NCBI RefSeq assembly: GCF_020782875.1
Contig: NZ_JAJGBN010000003.1
Span: 248,001-312,000, forward strand
DNA length: 64,000 bases
From: Allomuricauda sp. M10
Lineage (GTDB): Bacteria; Bacteroidota; Bacteroidia; Flavobacteriales; Flavobacteriaceae
Direction of reading: 5' to 3'
Shown here one piece after another: positions 53,145 through 61,276 of this stretch. The position numbers and the translations under genes are program-made. A model generated the notes under the pieces. That model ran no database searches and was not told the DNA's origin. It was given only the letters and a program-made list of their open reading frames with translations. Every line of letters starts with the position of its first letter. Position 1 is the stretch's first letter.

Positions 53145-54467
53145 CTAGCTGTATGCCTCCTTGATGAAGTCGTCATAAGATACTTCCTTCACCTTAAGGT
53201 TGGCCTTCTCTTTGTAAAGGTCCAACAATTTTTGGCTCATCAACTGTTCTGAAAGTCGTTTCACTTCGTCTTGGTTGCTCAAAACACGCACGGCGATGTT
53301 CTCCAATTCTTCTTCTTTGGGGTCCATGTGTCCGTATTGGGCCATTTGTGATTTGATGAAACCTTTGGCAAATTCCTTCAATTCATCAAACTGTACCTGA
53401 AGACTGTTCTCTTGAATGATCTTGCCTTCGATCAATTGGTAACGCAAACCTTTTTCAGACCTTTCAAATTCTTCATTGGCCTGATCGTCAGATAGCATTT
53501 GCTCACCACTCACTTGAATCCATTTTTTCAAGAACCCTGCTGGCAGGTCAAATTTGGTTTCCTCGATCAATTTCTCGGTGATGTCGTTCAACAATTTTTG
53601 ATCGGACTGCTGCTCAAACTGGTTTTCAGAATCTTCCTTGATACGGTCCTTCAATTCTTTGGCGGAAGTTACCTTGTCCTTGCCGAACAATTTATCGAAC
53701 AATTCTTGATCCAATGCGGCAGGTTGTCTTTCGTTGATTTCCTCAATGGTGAAAGTAACCTCGGTAGCAAGACTGTCTGCCTTGTCACGGTTGATGCCCA
53801 ATGCGCTGGATAATAGGTAATCTTCCTTGAAAAGTCCTTTGGTGGAAAGGGTAACAACGTCACCTACTTTTTTACCAACCAAGGCATCCACAGCTTTTTT
53901 GGCTTTTACCTTGTCCACTTCAATAGTGGTCTTGTTGTTGATGTCCTCGGCTTCGTTGGCAAATGTTCCGGTCACCTCGTCGGCTTTGCCTACTTCGGTT
54001 TTGGAAACCAACTTTCCGTATTGTTTTTGGATGCGCTCCACCTGATCATCGATCATTTTCTTATCGGCCACGATCTTGTATTGGGTCACGGCTTTTTTGG
54101 TCTTCAACTGAACGTCAAAGCTTGGTGCCAATCCCAATTCAAATTCGAAATCGAGATTTTCGTTGTCCCAATCAAAATTTTCTGGCTGCTTGGGAAGCGG
54201 GTTGCCCAAAACATCCAATTTTTCCTCAGTAAGGTATTTGTTCAGATTGTCCTGAAGCAGTTTGTTCACCTCATCCACCAAAACAGCTTTTCCGTACTGT
54301 TTTTTGATCAGTCCCATGGGAACCTGACCTTTTCTAAAACCTGGAATATTGGCTTGTTTTCTGTAGTCATTAAGGATTTTTTCTACCTTGTCCTGATAGT
54401 CTTCTTTGCTTATGGCGACTTTTACAACTGCATTAAGATCGTCAATCTGCTCTTTAGTAATATTCAT
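53145..54467 (-). CDS. tig: trigger factor
   Basis: 440 residues. Trigger factor binds the ribosome near the peptide exit and shields nascent chains. The ribosome-binding signature IPGFRKGQVP is at 41-50 in the N-terminal domain; a divergent FKBP-like PPIase domain (about 155-245) and a long helical chaperone domain follow. The PPIase part looks degenerate (VTGTFANEAEDINNKTTIEVDKVKAKK), as is usual in Bacteroidota (from general knowledge). It is the first gene of tig-clpP-clpX, with a good Bacteroidota promoter at 54501-54531. Confidence 0.95.
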   Translation of the reverse strand: MNITKEQIDDLNAVVKVAISKEDYQDKVEKILNDYRKQANIPGFRKGQVPMGLIKKQYGKAVLVDEVNKLLQDNLNKYLTEEKLDVLGNPLPKQPENFDWDNENLDFEFELGLAPSFDVQLKTKKAVTQYKIVADKKMIDDQVERIQKQYGKLVSKTEVGKADEVTGTFANEAEDINNKTTIEVDKVKAKKAVDALVGKKVGDVVTLSTKGLFKEDYLLSSALGINRDKADSLATEVTFTIEEINERQPAALDQELFDKLFGKDKVTSAKELKDRIKEDSENQFEQQSDQKLLNDITEKLIEETKFDLPAGFLKKWIQVSGEQMLSDDQANEEFERSEKGLRYQLIEGKIIQENSLQVQFDELKEFAKGFIKSQMAQYGHMDPKEEELENIAVRVLSNQDEVKRLSEQLMSQKLLDLYKEKANLKVKEVSYDDFIKEAYS

Positions 54468-54500
54468 CTCCTACCTAATTTGCTGTTCAAAAATGGGATG

Positions 54501-54531
54501 CAAAAGTAATGCATTTTTAATTTGACAGCAA
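54501..54531 (-). promoter_or_regulatory. Bacteroidota-type promoter of tig
   Basis: On the minus strand: TTG at 54531-54529, a 20-bp spacer, TACTTTTG at 54508-54501 (TAnnTTTG). Transcription would begin near 54495, about 28 bp before the tig ATG at 54467. Confidence 0.7.
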
Positions 54532-54566
54532 CTTTTTAAACCCTTGAATTTCAAACCAAACGAAAT

Positions 54567-54911
54567 CTATTTGTCTTCCTTCAAAATGGAGTGTAAAATG
54601 GACTGTAAAATGGACAGCAACAAACTGAAAATAATGGCCCACCAGAAGTTGACCACCTGAAACCCATCAATCAATTTTGCGGCAAAAAGAATGATGATCG
54701 CATTGATGACCAATAAGAAAAGCCCTAAGGTGAGAATGGTGATCGGCAGCGTTAAAATAACAAGGATCGGTTTCACCAAAAAATTGAGCAAGCTCAATAC
54801 AACGGCCACAATGATGGCGGTGACCATGGAATCTACACCAACGCCTGGTAAAACATAGGCAAGGATGACCACGGCAAGGGCGTTCAATAATAATCTCAAT
54901 ATAAGTTTCAT
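54567..54911 (-). CDS. PF04020 family four-helix membrane protein (named phage holin family)
   Basis: 114 residues with four hydrophobic helices. The pattern LRLLLNALAVVILAYVLPGVGVDS, then LSLLNFLVKPILVILTLPITILTLGLFLLVINAIIILFAAKLIDGF, is that of PF04020 (YvlD-like). The name suggests phage holin, but members are ordinary chromosomal genes of unknown function, and nothing phage-like is around. It lies in the inner membrane and belongs to a minus-strand run downstream of an SGNH-lipoprotein gene, separated from it by a terminator. Confidence 0.88.
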   Translation of the reverse strand: MKLILRLLLNALAVVILAYVLPGVGVDSMVTAIIVAVVLSLLNFLVKPILVILTLPITILTLGLFLLVINAIIILFAAKLIDGFQVVNFWWAIIFSLLLSILQSILHSILKEDK

Positions 54912-54940
54912 AAAGGTGATTTTTGAAGTTGTTTTAATAA

Positions 54941-54966
54941 AAAAGGCACCGTGTTTACGGTGCCCT
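54941..54966 (-). terminator. intrinsic terminator of the SGNH lipoprotein gene
   Basis: Stem GGCACCGT/ACGGTGCC (54945-54952, 54957-54964) with a 4-nt loop, followed on the minus strand by TTTTTTATT. It lies 24 bp after the stop codon of the SGNH lipoprotein gene and before the PF04020 gene. Confidence 0.92.
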
Positions 54967-54989
54967 TAAGATAACGAAATAATGTTTGT

Positions 54990-56489
54990 CTAGTTAATAT
55001 AGAGCCCGGTATAATCCAATGGATTGACCATCGGCAAGTTGGACCCAAATTTTGTATTGATGGCTGTGGTAAATGCGTTGGCAATGATGGCATAACCCCT
55101 TGGAGCTGGGTGAACCCCGTCCAAAGAAAATCCACCACCAGTGGCAAAATCGCTGGTCACCACGCTACCATCACTTAATGAAAGACCTGTAGAATTAATA
55201 GTGCTCAACAATGAGTTGGCATCTACAAATGCTAGATCATAAGCTGAAGCCAAGGCAGCGATGGTTTGGTTGTAGGCATCGGTTGCCGTTTTAACCATTA
55301 GTTGTTCTTCAGGGGTCAAGACCCATTTGTCAGCCAAAGGAACGGCTACTCCATTAATGGAAGTGGGATTGTTGGGATCAGCCAAAGTTCCAATAAAGCT
55401 GCTAGAGGTCAATACCAGCAAATCTTCAGCAGTGGCTTGCCTCATATTGATCAAGGCTGGGTTGAAACCTGTTAAATTAGTCAGGTCCTCATCAATAATA
55501 ACCACAGCATTTCCTTCCCCTGCAGAAAAGGATATAGTTCTTTTTGCCAATTCTTCCGCAGTAATAATATTTAAAGCTTGCAATTGGGCCAATCCTGCAT
55601 TGTAAGCACCGTAAGCTGCCATACTGTTCAAGTAAGCGGCAGTTTGGGCATCCAACGGAATAGGGTTATGTGGAACGGTAGTAAAATAGGGAATGTCGGT
55701 CACATATGGAATGTTGGCAATGGCACCATCTGCGCCACCCGCTTTCAACGTTTGAACAATACCACTCATAACACTTGCATACACATTAGGGTCGGTAATA
55801 TCATCCCTTGAATAGGTACTTGGGTCCAAGTTTCCTGTTTGATCTTCACCTTCACCTCCGCCAACAGCATATAAGACTACGTCATTGGTTCCTGCCCACA
55901 GCGTAAAGAAGGTTGCGCCTTGTGCGGCAGCATCTCCGATTACAGTTGCGGATTCGCTAGATGAGAAACGTGCAAAATATGGATTGGCGGTACCCAAAGC
56001 TACTCCTGCTACGCTACCATAGCCCGGAGCCAATAATTCATAACTTTTTGCCCCTGGTACTCCCATGTTGTTGAAAGGACCTGATAGTTTACTGGATACC
56101 TCGGTGGCGCCTTGCCCGGATACTGGAGTTGGGGCGGGACCATTGGCGGTGAAAGCCAAAAATAGCCTGTTCCCTGCAATTGGGGTTCCCTGAAGGGTCA
56201 TGCCCCCTAGGTTGTCCGCCATAAATGGAATATCGAAAGACCCTCCACCGGCCAAGGCAAAATTAGTAGCCAACATATTGGTGAAGGAGGCTTCCTGGCC
56301 TGCAATAAAAAGAGCGTTATCGGAGTAACCTGCTGTAAGTGAGTTTCCTACCGCTACATAATTGGAGAAATCCGCGGTTCCAGAAGTGTATTCAATGGGT
56401 TCGGTCGTGTTGTCAATTGGGGTCGTATCGTCTTCACATGCCATCAAGAATAAGCCTAAAACTGGTAGTAAGGCATAATACTTTTTCAT
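54990..56489 (-). CDS. SGNH/GDSL-type hydrolase, lipoprotein
   Basis: 499 residues from the ATG at 56489; a TTG at 56495 is unlikely. Lipoprotein signal with lipobox L-M-A-C (Cys18). The GDSL-like block I reads VAVGNSLTAGYSD (nucleophile Ser50), block III is FTLWAGTNDV (G-x-N-D), and block V DGVHPAPRGYAIIA supplies the Asp-x-x-His pair. The enzyme would hydrolyse esters (lipid, acyl or acetyl groups) in the periplasm or at the cell surface. The extended middle part (about 200-400) is longer than in simple SGNH enzymes. It ends at a strong terminator. Confidence 0.88.
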   Translation of the reverse strand: MKKYYALLPVLGLFLMACEDDTTPIDNTTEPIEYTSGTADFSNYVAVGNSLTAGYSDNALFIAGQEASFTNMLATNFALAGGGSFDIPFMADNLGGMTLQGTPIAGNRLFLAFTANGPAPTPVSGQGATEVSSKLSGPFNNMGVPGAKSYELLAPGYGSVAGVALGTANPYFARFSSSESATVIGDAAAQGATFFTLWAGTNDVVLYAVGGGEGEDQTGNLDPSTYSRDDITDPNVYASVMSGIVQTLKAGGADGAIANIPYVTDIPYFTTVPHNPIPLDAQTAAYLNSMAAYGAYNAGLAQLQALNIITAEELAKRTISFSAGEGNAVVIIDEDLTNLTGFNPALINMRQATAEDLLVLTSSSFIGTLADPNNPTSINGVAVPLADKWVLTPEEQLMVKTATDAYNQTIAALASAYDLAFVDANSLLSTINSTGLSLSDGSVVTSDFATGGGFSLDGVHPAPRGYAIIANAFTTAINTKFGSNLPMVNPLDYTGLYIN

Positions 56490-56624
56490 ATCCAAAATCT
56501 GTTAGAGTTAGTTTATGTTAACTTTTATGGTAAAATCACAATAAACCAAATCTATATCAAATTTGTTATACAGGCAATTAAATGGACAAAAAAATTATGC
56601 ATGCATAATAAAAAGGGTAAAATT

Positions 56625-57395
56625 TTAAGAATTTAGGAAAGAGAAGCTCTTTTCGAAAAACTGGGTGGGGTTTTCGGCATGCAACCAATGCCCAGCATTA
56701 TCGATGGTTTCAATCTGTGCATTGGGGAAGTGTTTTTTGATCTCGAGATAATCATTCGGCATAATATATTCCGACCGATCTCCCCTTAAAAATAGGGTAG
56801 GGCCTTCGTAAATGGCCAATGCGGAGATATTGTCCCCAATTTCTTCCATTTTGTTTTTTAGCACTTCAAAATTGAACCGGAAACCCAATTTTCCCTGCTC
56901 CACCCAATACAGGTTTTTCAACAGGAATTGACGAATTCCAAAATTTCTGAGGTATTTGGACAGCTCTTCATCGGCTTCCGTTCTGCTTGTAATCTTGTCA
57001 AAATCCAACTTGTCCAGCGCGTTCACGATATCCTGATGATGCGGCGGGTAGAACTTGGGCGCGATGTCGGCAACCAACAATTTGGTCACTTTTTCGGGAT
57101 GTGAAGTTGCCAATTGCATGGCCGTTTTTCCGCCCATGGAATGCCCAAGCACAATTGCTGAATCCAAGTGGTGGTGGTCCATATAGTTGATGACATCTTG
57201 GGAAAGCAGTTCGTAATCAAAATCAGGGGAATGGAAACTTTTGCCATGGTTCCGTTGGTCAATCAAATGTACCTGAAATCCGTTTTCGGCATATTGGGTG
57301 CCAAGGGTTTTCCAGTTATCCGACATCCCCAAAAAACCATGTAGAATGAGGAACGGTTGGCCTTTGCCCATTATTTTTGAATGCAGTATTTCCAT
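56625..57395 (-). CDS. alpha/beta fold hydrolase (YbfF-like esterase)
   Basis: 256 residues from the ATG at 57395, whose A is the last base of the pdxJ stop codon (TAATG overlap). A longer in-frame start at 57458 would run inside pdxJ. Oxyanion motif ILHGFLGMSDNWK, strand LIDQRNHGKS, nucleophile elbow LGHSMGGKTAMQLA (GHSMG), acid in FLRGDRSEY and His in DNAGHWLHAENP. It resembles E. coli YbfF and related acyl-ester hydrolases. Overlap with pdxJ suggests coupled translation. The substrate is not known. Confidence 0.9.
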   Translation of the reverse strand: MEILHSKIMGKGQPFLILHGFLGMSDNWKTLGTQYAENGFQVHLIDQRNHGKSFHSPDFDYELLSQDVINYMDHHHLDSAIVLGHSMGGKTAMQLATSHPEKVTKLLVADIAPKFYPPHHQDIVNALDKLDFDKITSRTEADEELSKYLRNFGIRQFLLKNLYWVEQGKLGFRFNFEVLKNKMEEIGDNISALAIYEGPTLFLRGDRSEYIMPNDYLEIKKHFPNAQIETIDNAGHWLHAENPTQFFEKSFSFLNS

Positions 57396-58111
57396 TATTT
57401 CAATCTGTGTAGGTACATGTTGATGACATTTTCCAAGCCCAAATAAAGGGATTCGCAAATCAGTGCATGGCCAATGGAAACTTCCAATAAATTGGGAATA
57501 TGTTGTTTGAAAAATTGGATGTTGTCCAAGCTAAGATCGTGTCCAGCGTTAAGTCCAAGTCCTGCTTTTTGGGCCGCTTCTGCAGCTTTCACAAAAGGAG
57601 CAATGGCCGATTCCTTGTTGCCTTTGGCAAATTCATGGGCGTAGCTTTCGGTATAGAGTTCCACACGATCGGTACCTGTCAAGGCTGCTGCCTCGACCAT
57701 TTTGGGGTCGGGATCCACAAAAATGGACGTTCTAATTCCGTTCGATTTGAAGGTCTTGATCACATCAATCAAAAAATCCTTGTGTTTAATGGTATCCCAG
57801 CCCGCATTGGATGTAATGGCATCCTCAGCATCGGGCACCAAAGTGACCTGGGCGGGTTTTACCTCTAGGACCAAGTCTATGAAATTCGGCACCGGATTTC
57901 CTTCGATATTGAATTCGGTCATGACAATTTTTTTGAGGTCCCTAGCATCTTGGTAACGAATATGTCGCTCATCCGGTCTTGGGTGGACCGTAATACCCTC
58001 CGCCCCGAAAGATTCAATGTCCTGGGTAGATGTGATAAGGTTGGGTACGTTGCCGCCGCGAGAATTTCGTAATGTTGCCAGTTTATTTATGTTGACGCTC
58101 AACTTTGTCAT
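57395..58111 (-). CDS. pdxJ: pyridoxine 5'-phosphate synthase
   Basis: 238 residues. PdxJ condenses 3-amino-2-oxopropyl phosphate with 1-deoxyxylulose 5-phosphate in the DXP-dependent vitamin B6 pathway. N-terminal LSVNINKLATLRNSRGGNVP, the ITVHPRPDERHI segment with active-site His and Asp residues, EFNIEGNP, and the late GLNAGHDLSLDNI motif are all present. It is a TIM barrel of standard length. It overlaps the alpha/beta hydrolase gene by one base. A -7 box lies at 58132-58139. The CBS-domain gene is divergent. Confidence 0.97.
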   Translation of the reverse strand: MTKLSVNINKLATLRNSRGGNVPNLITSTQDIESFGAEGITVHPRPDERHIRYQDARDLKKIVMTEFNIEGNPVPNFIDLVLEVKPAQVTLVPDAEDAITSNAGWDTIKHKDFLIDVIKTFKSNGIRTSIFVDPDPKMVEAAALTGTDRVELYTESYAHEFAKGNKESAIAPFVKAAEAAQKAGLGLNAGHDLSLDNIQFFKQHIPNLLEVSIGHALICESLYLGLENVINMYLHRLK

Positions 58112-58131
58112 GAAGTTCTTTTTTAGATTGG

Positions 58132-58139
58132 CAAAAATA
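58132..58139 (-). promoter_or_regulatory. -7 element (TATTTTTG) of pdxJ
   Basis: A TAnnTTTG match on the minus strand, 20 bp before the pdxJ ATG. No TTG at 19-21 bp upstream is present. Confidence 0.4.
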
Positions 58140-58197
58140 GGAATTAGGCACGCCTTTTGCCATTAAAAATTAGTATTTTGCACCTAATAACAGCGAT

Positions 58198-58854
58198 ATG
58201 TACATCCAAGACCAAATTATAACCACAGTGCCGATTTTCGAGGTTTCCGAAACCTTGAAGGAGGTGATCAAGTTTTTTGAGGAGACCACATACTCCCATG
58301 TGGCCGTTACCGAAAACGGGGTTTACCTTGGACTTTTGTCGGAGAACGATCTACCCTGTTTTGAGCCAGAAAAATCCATTGAGGATTTTAGGTACGAGTT
58401 GGATAGTTTCTTCGTGACCAAAGAAACGGCTTGGTTGGATGTATTGGAAATGTTCTCGCGTAACGAGGCCAATATTTTGCCCGTTGTAGATGAGAACCAA
58501 TTGATTTTGGGGTATTATGACCTGGAAGATATTGTAAGCGTTTTTATCGATACCCCATTTTTTAAGGAGCCTGGGGCCATTTTGGTCGTTTCCACAGGGG
58601 TCAAGGATTATTCCTTTAGTGAGATCGCCCAGATTGTGGAAAGCAACAATGCCCGTTTGCTAGGCGCCTTCATTACCGATTCTGAAAACGATGTGGTGCA
58701 GATTACCCTTAAGATCGGTACCCAAAATATGAATGAGGTGGCCCAAACTTTTAGACGATACAATTACACCATAGTTTTCGGAAATAGTGATGATCAGTTC
58801 CTTGAGGATTTGAAACAACGATCGGGCTATCTGGAAAAATATCTCAACGTATAA
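58198..58854 (+). CDS. CBS domain-containing protein
   Basis: 218 residues. Two CBS motifs occupy about 1-120 (TTVPIFEVSETLKEVI ... SHVAVTENGVYLGLLSENDL and AWLDVLEMFSRNEANILPVVDENQLILGYYDL). A third part (about 125-218) resembles an ACT-like fold with ILVVSTGVKDYSFSEIAQIVESNNARLL. CBS pairs bind adenine nucleotides and report energy state. The gene is one base ahead of nadK, so a link to NAD phosphorylation is plausible (inference). No other catalytic domain is seen. Confidence 0.9.
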   Translation: MYIQDQIITTVPIFEVSETLKEVIKFFEETTYSHVAVTENGVYLGLLSENDLPCFEPEKSIEDFRYELDSFFVTKETAWLDVLEMFSRNEANILPVVDENQLILGYYDLEDIVSVFIDTPFFKEPGAILVVSTGVKDYSFSEIAQIVESNNARLLGAFITDSENDVVQITLKIGTQNMNEVAQTFRRYNYTIVFGNSDDQFLEDLKQRSGYLEKYLNV

Positions 58855-58855
58855 C

Positions 58856-59737
58856 ATGAAGGTAGCCATTTACGGTCAATCCTTTCAGGAAGAGGACAAG
58901 TGTTGTGTTCAGGAACTTTTGGAGGAACTCGAAAAGTTGGATGCGACCATTTATGTTGAGGAGAACTTCAACAAACTTGTTTCCGAAGTCACCAAAGACC
59001 ATATTGATGGCGAGTTTACGGTATCCAAAGGATTGGACTCCACTTTTGATATGTTCGTGAGTTTTGGTGGTGATGGCACCATGTTGCGCGCCGTGACTTA
59101 TATCAAGGATTACGGCATTCCAATAGTTGGAGTCAACACAGGCCGATTGGGGTTTTTGTCCACTTTTAAAAAGGAAAACGTGCGTAAACTGGTCACGGAA
59201 TTTGTGGCCGGGCACTACACTATTGAGGAGCGTACTTTGGTAGAGGTGGAGTTGAATTCGGAATTGGATGAATTCAAAGGGCTTAATTTTGCTTTGAACG
59301 AGGTAACGGTAAGCCGCAAGGATACCACTTCCATGATAACGGTAGAAACCTGGTTGAACGATGAGTACCTCACTTCTTACTGGTCCGATGGATTGATCGT
59401 ATCCACACCAACAGGTTCCACAGGATATTCCCTTAGTTGTGGCGGACCAGTGATTGCGCCAACGGCAAAATCATTGGTACTTACACCCATAGCGCCTCAT
59501 AATTTGAATGCACGTCCATTGGTCATTTCAGACGATACCCAGATCAGGTTAAAGGTTTCCGGTAGGGAAAAAACGCATTTGGTTTCATTGGATTCCAGGA
59601 TTGCTGATATTCCGAATGGCAAGGAAATCCGAATCAAAAAATCCGATTTCACCATCAAGATGATCGAGTACAAATCGGAAAGCTTCCTAAAAACGCTTCG
59701 CAATAAATTGCTTTGGGGGGAAGATAAACGCAATTGA
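58856..59737 (+). CDS. nadK: NAD kinase
   Basis: 293 residues. It phosphorylates NAD to NADP with ATP. The family motifs are all present: VSFGGDGTMLRAV, VNTGRLGFLSTF, the NEVTVSRKD segment and the PTGSTGYSLSCGGPVIAP Gly-rich loop. The C-terminal part is a beta sandwich with the usual SDDTQIRLKVSGR. The length is typical. It starts one base after the CBS gene, and DUF6089, uppS and bamA follow downstream on the same strand. Confidence 0.97.
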   Translation: MKVAIYGQSFQEEDKCCVQELLEELEKLDATIYVEENFNKLVSEVTKDHIDGEFTVSKGLDSTFDMFVSFGGDGTMLRAVTYIKDYGIPIVGVNTGRLGFLSTFKKENVRKLVTEFVAGHYTIEERTLVEVELNSELDEFKGLNFALNEVTVSRKDTTSMITVETWLNDEYLTSYWSDGLIVSTPTGSTGYSLSCGGPVIAPTAKSLVLTPIAPHNLNARPLVISDDTQIRLKVSGREKTHLVSLDSRIADIPNGKEIRIKKSDFTIKMIEYKSESFLKTLRNKLLWGEDKRN

Positions 59738-59848
59738 ACTTGGGGCGAACAATAAATGGAGCGAAAAACTGTTTTACAAGGGAGAACAAATCAAACAAGA
59801 TAAATATCGACCTTCCTTTACTCTTAAAACTTGAATTTTTTGGTTAGT

Positions 59849-60532
59849 ATGCGGATAGTTTTGGCTGTATTTCTATGCTGTGTGATCAAGGTCAGCGCAC
59901 AGACCTATGAGATTGGATTGTTTGCTGGAGGTGCCAATATGGTGGGCGATGTGGGAAGGACCAATTACATTTTACCTTCCGGTCCGGCATTTGGTGGCAT
60001 TTTTAAATGGAACAAGGGAAAACGCTACGCCTGGAGGGGTAGTGTTATCTATGGACAATTTACCGCAGACGATACAAAATCCAGCATGCAATCCCGTCAA
60101 CAACGTGCCTATGTGGTGGATAATTCGGTATTGGAGTTCTCCGCGGGGCTCGAAATCAACTTCGTGGAATACAACCTTCACAAGCTCGGTCCGGCCTTTA
60201 CACCCTATCTGTACACGGGTTTTACCTATTTTAGGTACGATTTTAATTATTTTGATGCCCTACAAGTGCAGGATATTAACCAAAAAGACGGTAGTTTTGC
60301 AATTCCAATGACGGTTGGGGCAAAATACCGGTTAAGTCAGTTCCTTATCCTTGGGGCCGAAATTGGGGCCAGATATACTTTGACGGACAATTTGGACGCA
60401 AGTAATCCCGAAGGTTCCAATTATGAGCAGTTCAGGTTTGGGAACATATTGAGCAATGACTGGTATGTGTTCACAGGTTTTACATTGACGTATACCTTTG
60501 GACGCAAGCCCTGCCAGGATTGTTTTCAATAA
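59849..60532 (+). CDS. DUF6089 family outer membrane protein
   Basis: 227 residues from the ATG at 59849; the TTG at 59831 upstream gives a poorer signal peptide. The signal peptide (MRIVLAVFLCCVIKVSAQ) is followed by a small eight-stranded barrel pattern with YEIGLFAGGANMVGDVG at its start, FTPYLYTGFTYFRYDF in the middle and FTGFTLTYTFG at the end. DUF6089 proteins occur in this position, upstream of uppS and bamA, in many flavobacteria (general knowledge), which hints at a role in the envelope. No enzymatic motif is seen. Confidence 0.85.
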   Translation: MRIVLAVFLCCVIKVSAQTYEIGLFAGGANMVGDVGRTNYILPSGPAFGGIFKWNKGKRYAWRGSVIYGQFTADDTKSSMQSRQQRAYVVDNSVLEFSAGLEINFVEYNLHKLGPAFTPYLYTGFTYFRYDFNYFDALQVQDINQKDGSFAIPMTVGAKYRLSQFLILGAEIGARYTLTDNLDASNPEGSNYEQFRFGNILSNDWYVFTGFTLTYTFGRKPCQDCFQ

Positions 60533-60535
60533 ATA

Positions 60536-61276
60536 ATGCATACGCTAGAGGACCTAAACAAGGATAAGCTTCCAAGACACATGGCCATTATCATGGACGG
60601 TAATGGCAGATGGGCCAAAGAACGGGGCAAGCTTCGCGTGTTCGGCCATGAAAATGGGGCCGAGGCGGTAAAGCGCACCGTGGAATCCTGTGTTAAGCTC
60701 GGGATACAATACCTTACCCTCTATGCATTTTCCACAGAAAATTGGAACCGACCCAAAATTGAAGTGGACACTTTGATGAAGCTTCTCGTCACCGCACTGA
60801 AGAAGGAGCTCAAAAATCTTAAAAAGAACAACATAAGGTTAAAGGCCATAGGTAGGATGGAAACCCTGCCCGAAAAGGTCCATAAGGAATTGATGGAGGT
60901 CATTTCCAAAACCGCAAACAATACGGGTATGACCGTTACCCTTGCATTGAGTTATGGCTCTCGGGAAGAGATTACATCTGCCATGAGGGAGATTGCGGTC
61001 AAAGTTAAAAATAACATAATTTCGCCCGAAAATATTGACGAACAAGTTATAAATACACATCTTTACGCGCACTTTTTGCCTGATGTTGACCTACTTATAC
61101 GCACCAGTGGCGAATGTAGGATCAGTAATTTTTTACTCTGGCAAATTGCATACGCCGAATTATATTTTATTGATGTATTTTGGCCCGATTTTAACGAGCA
61201 GCATTTGGTAGAGGCCATATTAAGTTACCAAAATAGAGAACGACGATTTGGAAAAACTAGCGAACAACTTAACTAA
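60536..61276 (+). CDS. uppS: isoprenyl transferase (undecaprenyl diphosphate synthase type)
   Basis: 246 residues. cis-Prenyltransferase that makes the C55 carrier for peptidoglycan and O-antigen. The active-site motif MAIIMDGNGRWAKERG carries Asp21, and the RTSGECRISNFLLWQIAYAEL motif supplies the diphosphate Arg residues and the conserved final W-x-D-F. It starts 3 bases after the DUF6089 stop. Its last 29 bp overlap the start of bamA in another frame, so translation of bamA is probably coupled to it. Confidence 0.96.
   Translation: MHTLEDLNKDKLPRHMAIIMDGNGRWAKERGKLRVFGHENGAEAVKRTVESCVKLGIQYLTLYAFSTENWNRPKIEVDTLMKLLVTALKKELKNLKKNNIRLKAIGRMETLPEKVHKELMEVISKTANNTGMTVTLALSYGSREEITSAMREIAVKVKNNIISPENIDEQVINTHLYAHFLPDVDLLIRTSGECRISNFLLWQIAYAELYFIDVFWPDFNEQHLVEAILSYQNRERRFGKTSEQLN

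Noticed and set aside
54567-54911. Phage holin gene as a sign of prophage
   Set aside because: PF04020 members are common chromosomal genes; no integrase, capsid or lysis gene lies nearby.
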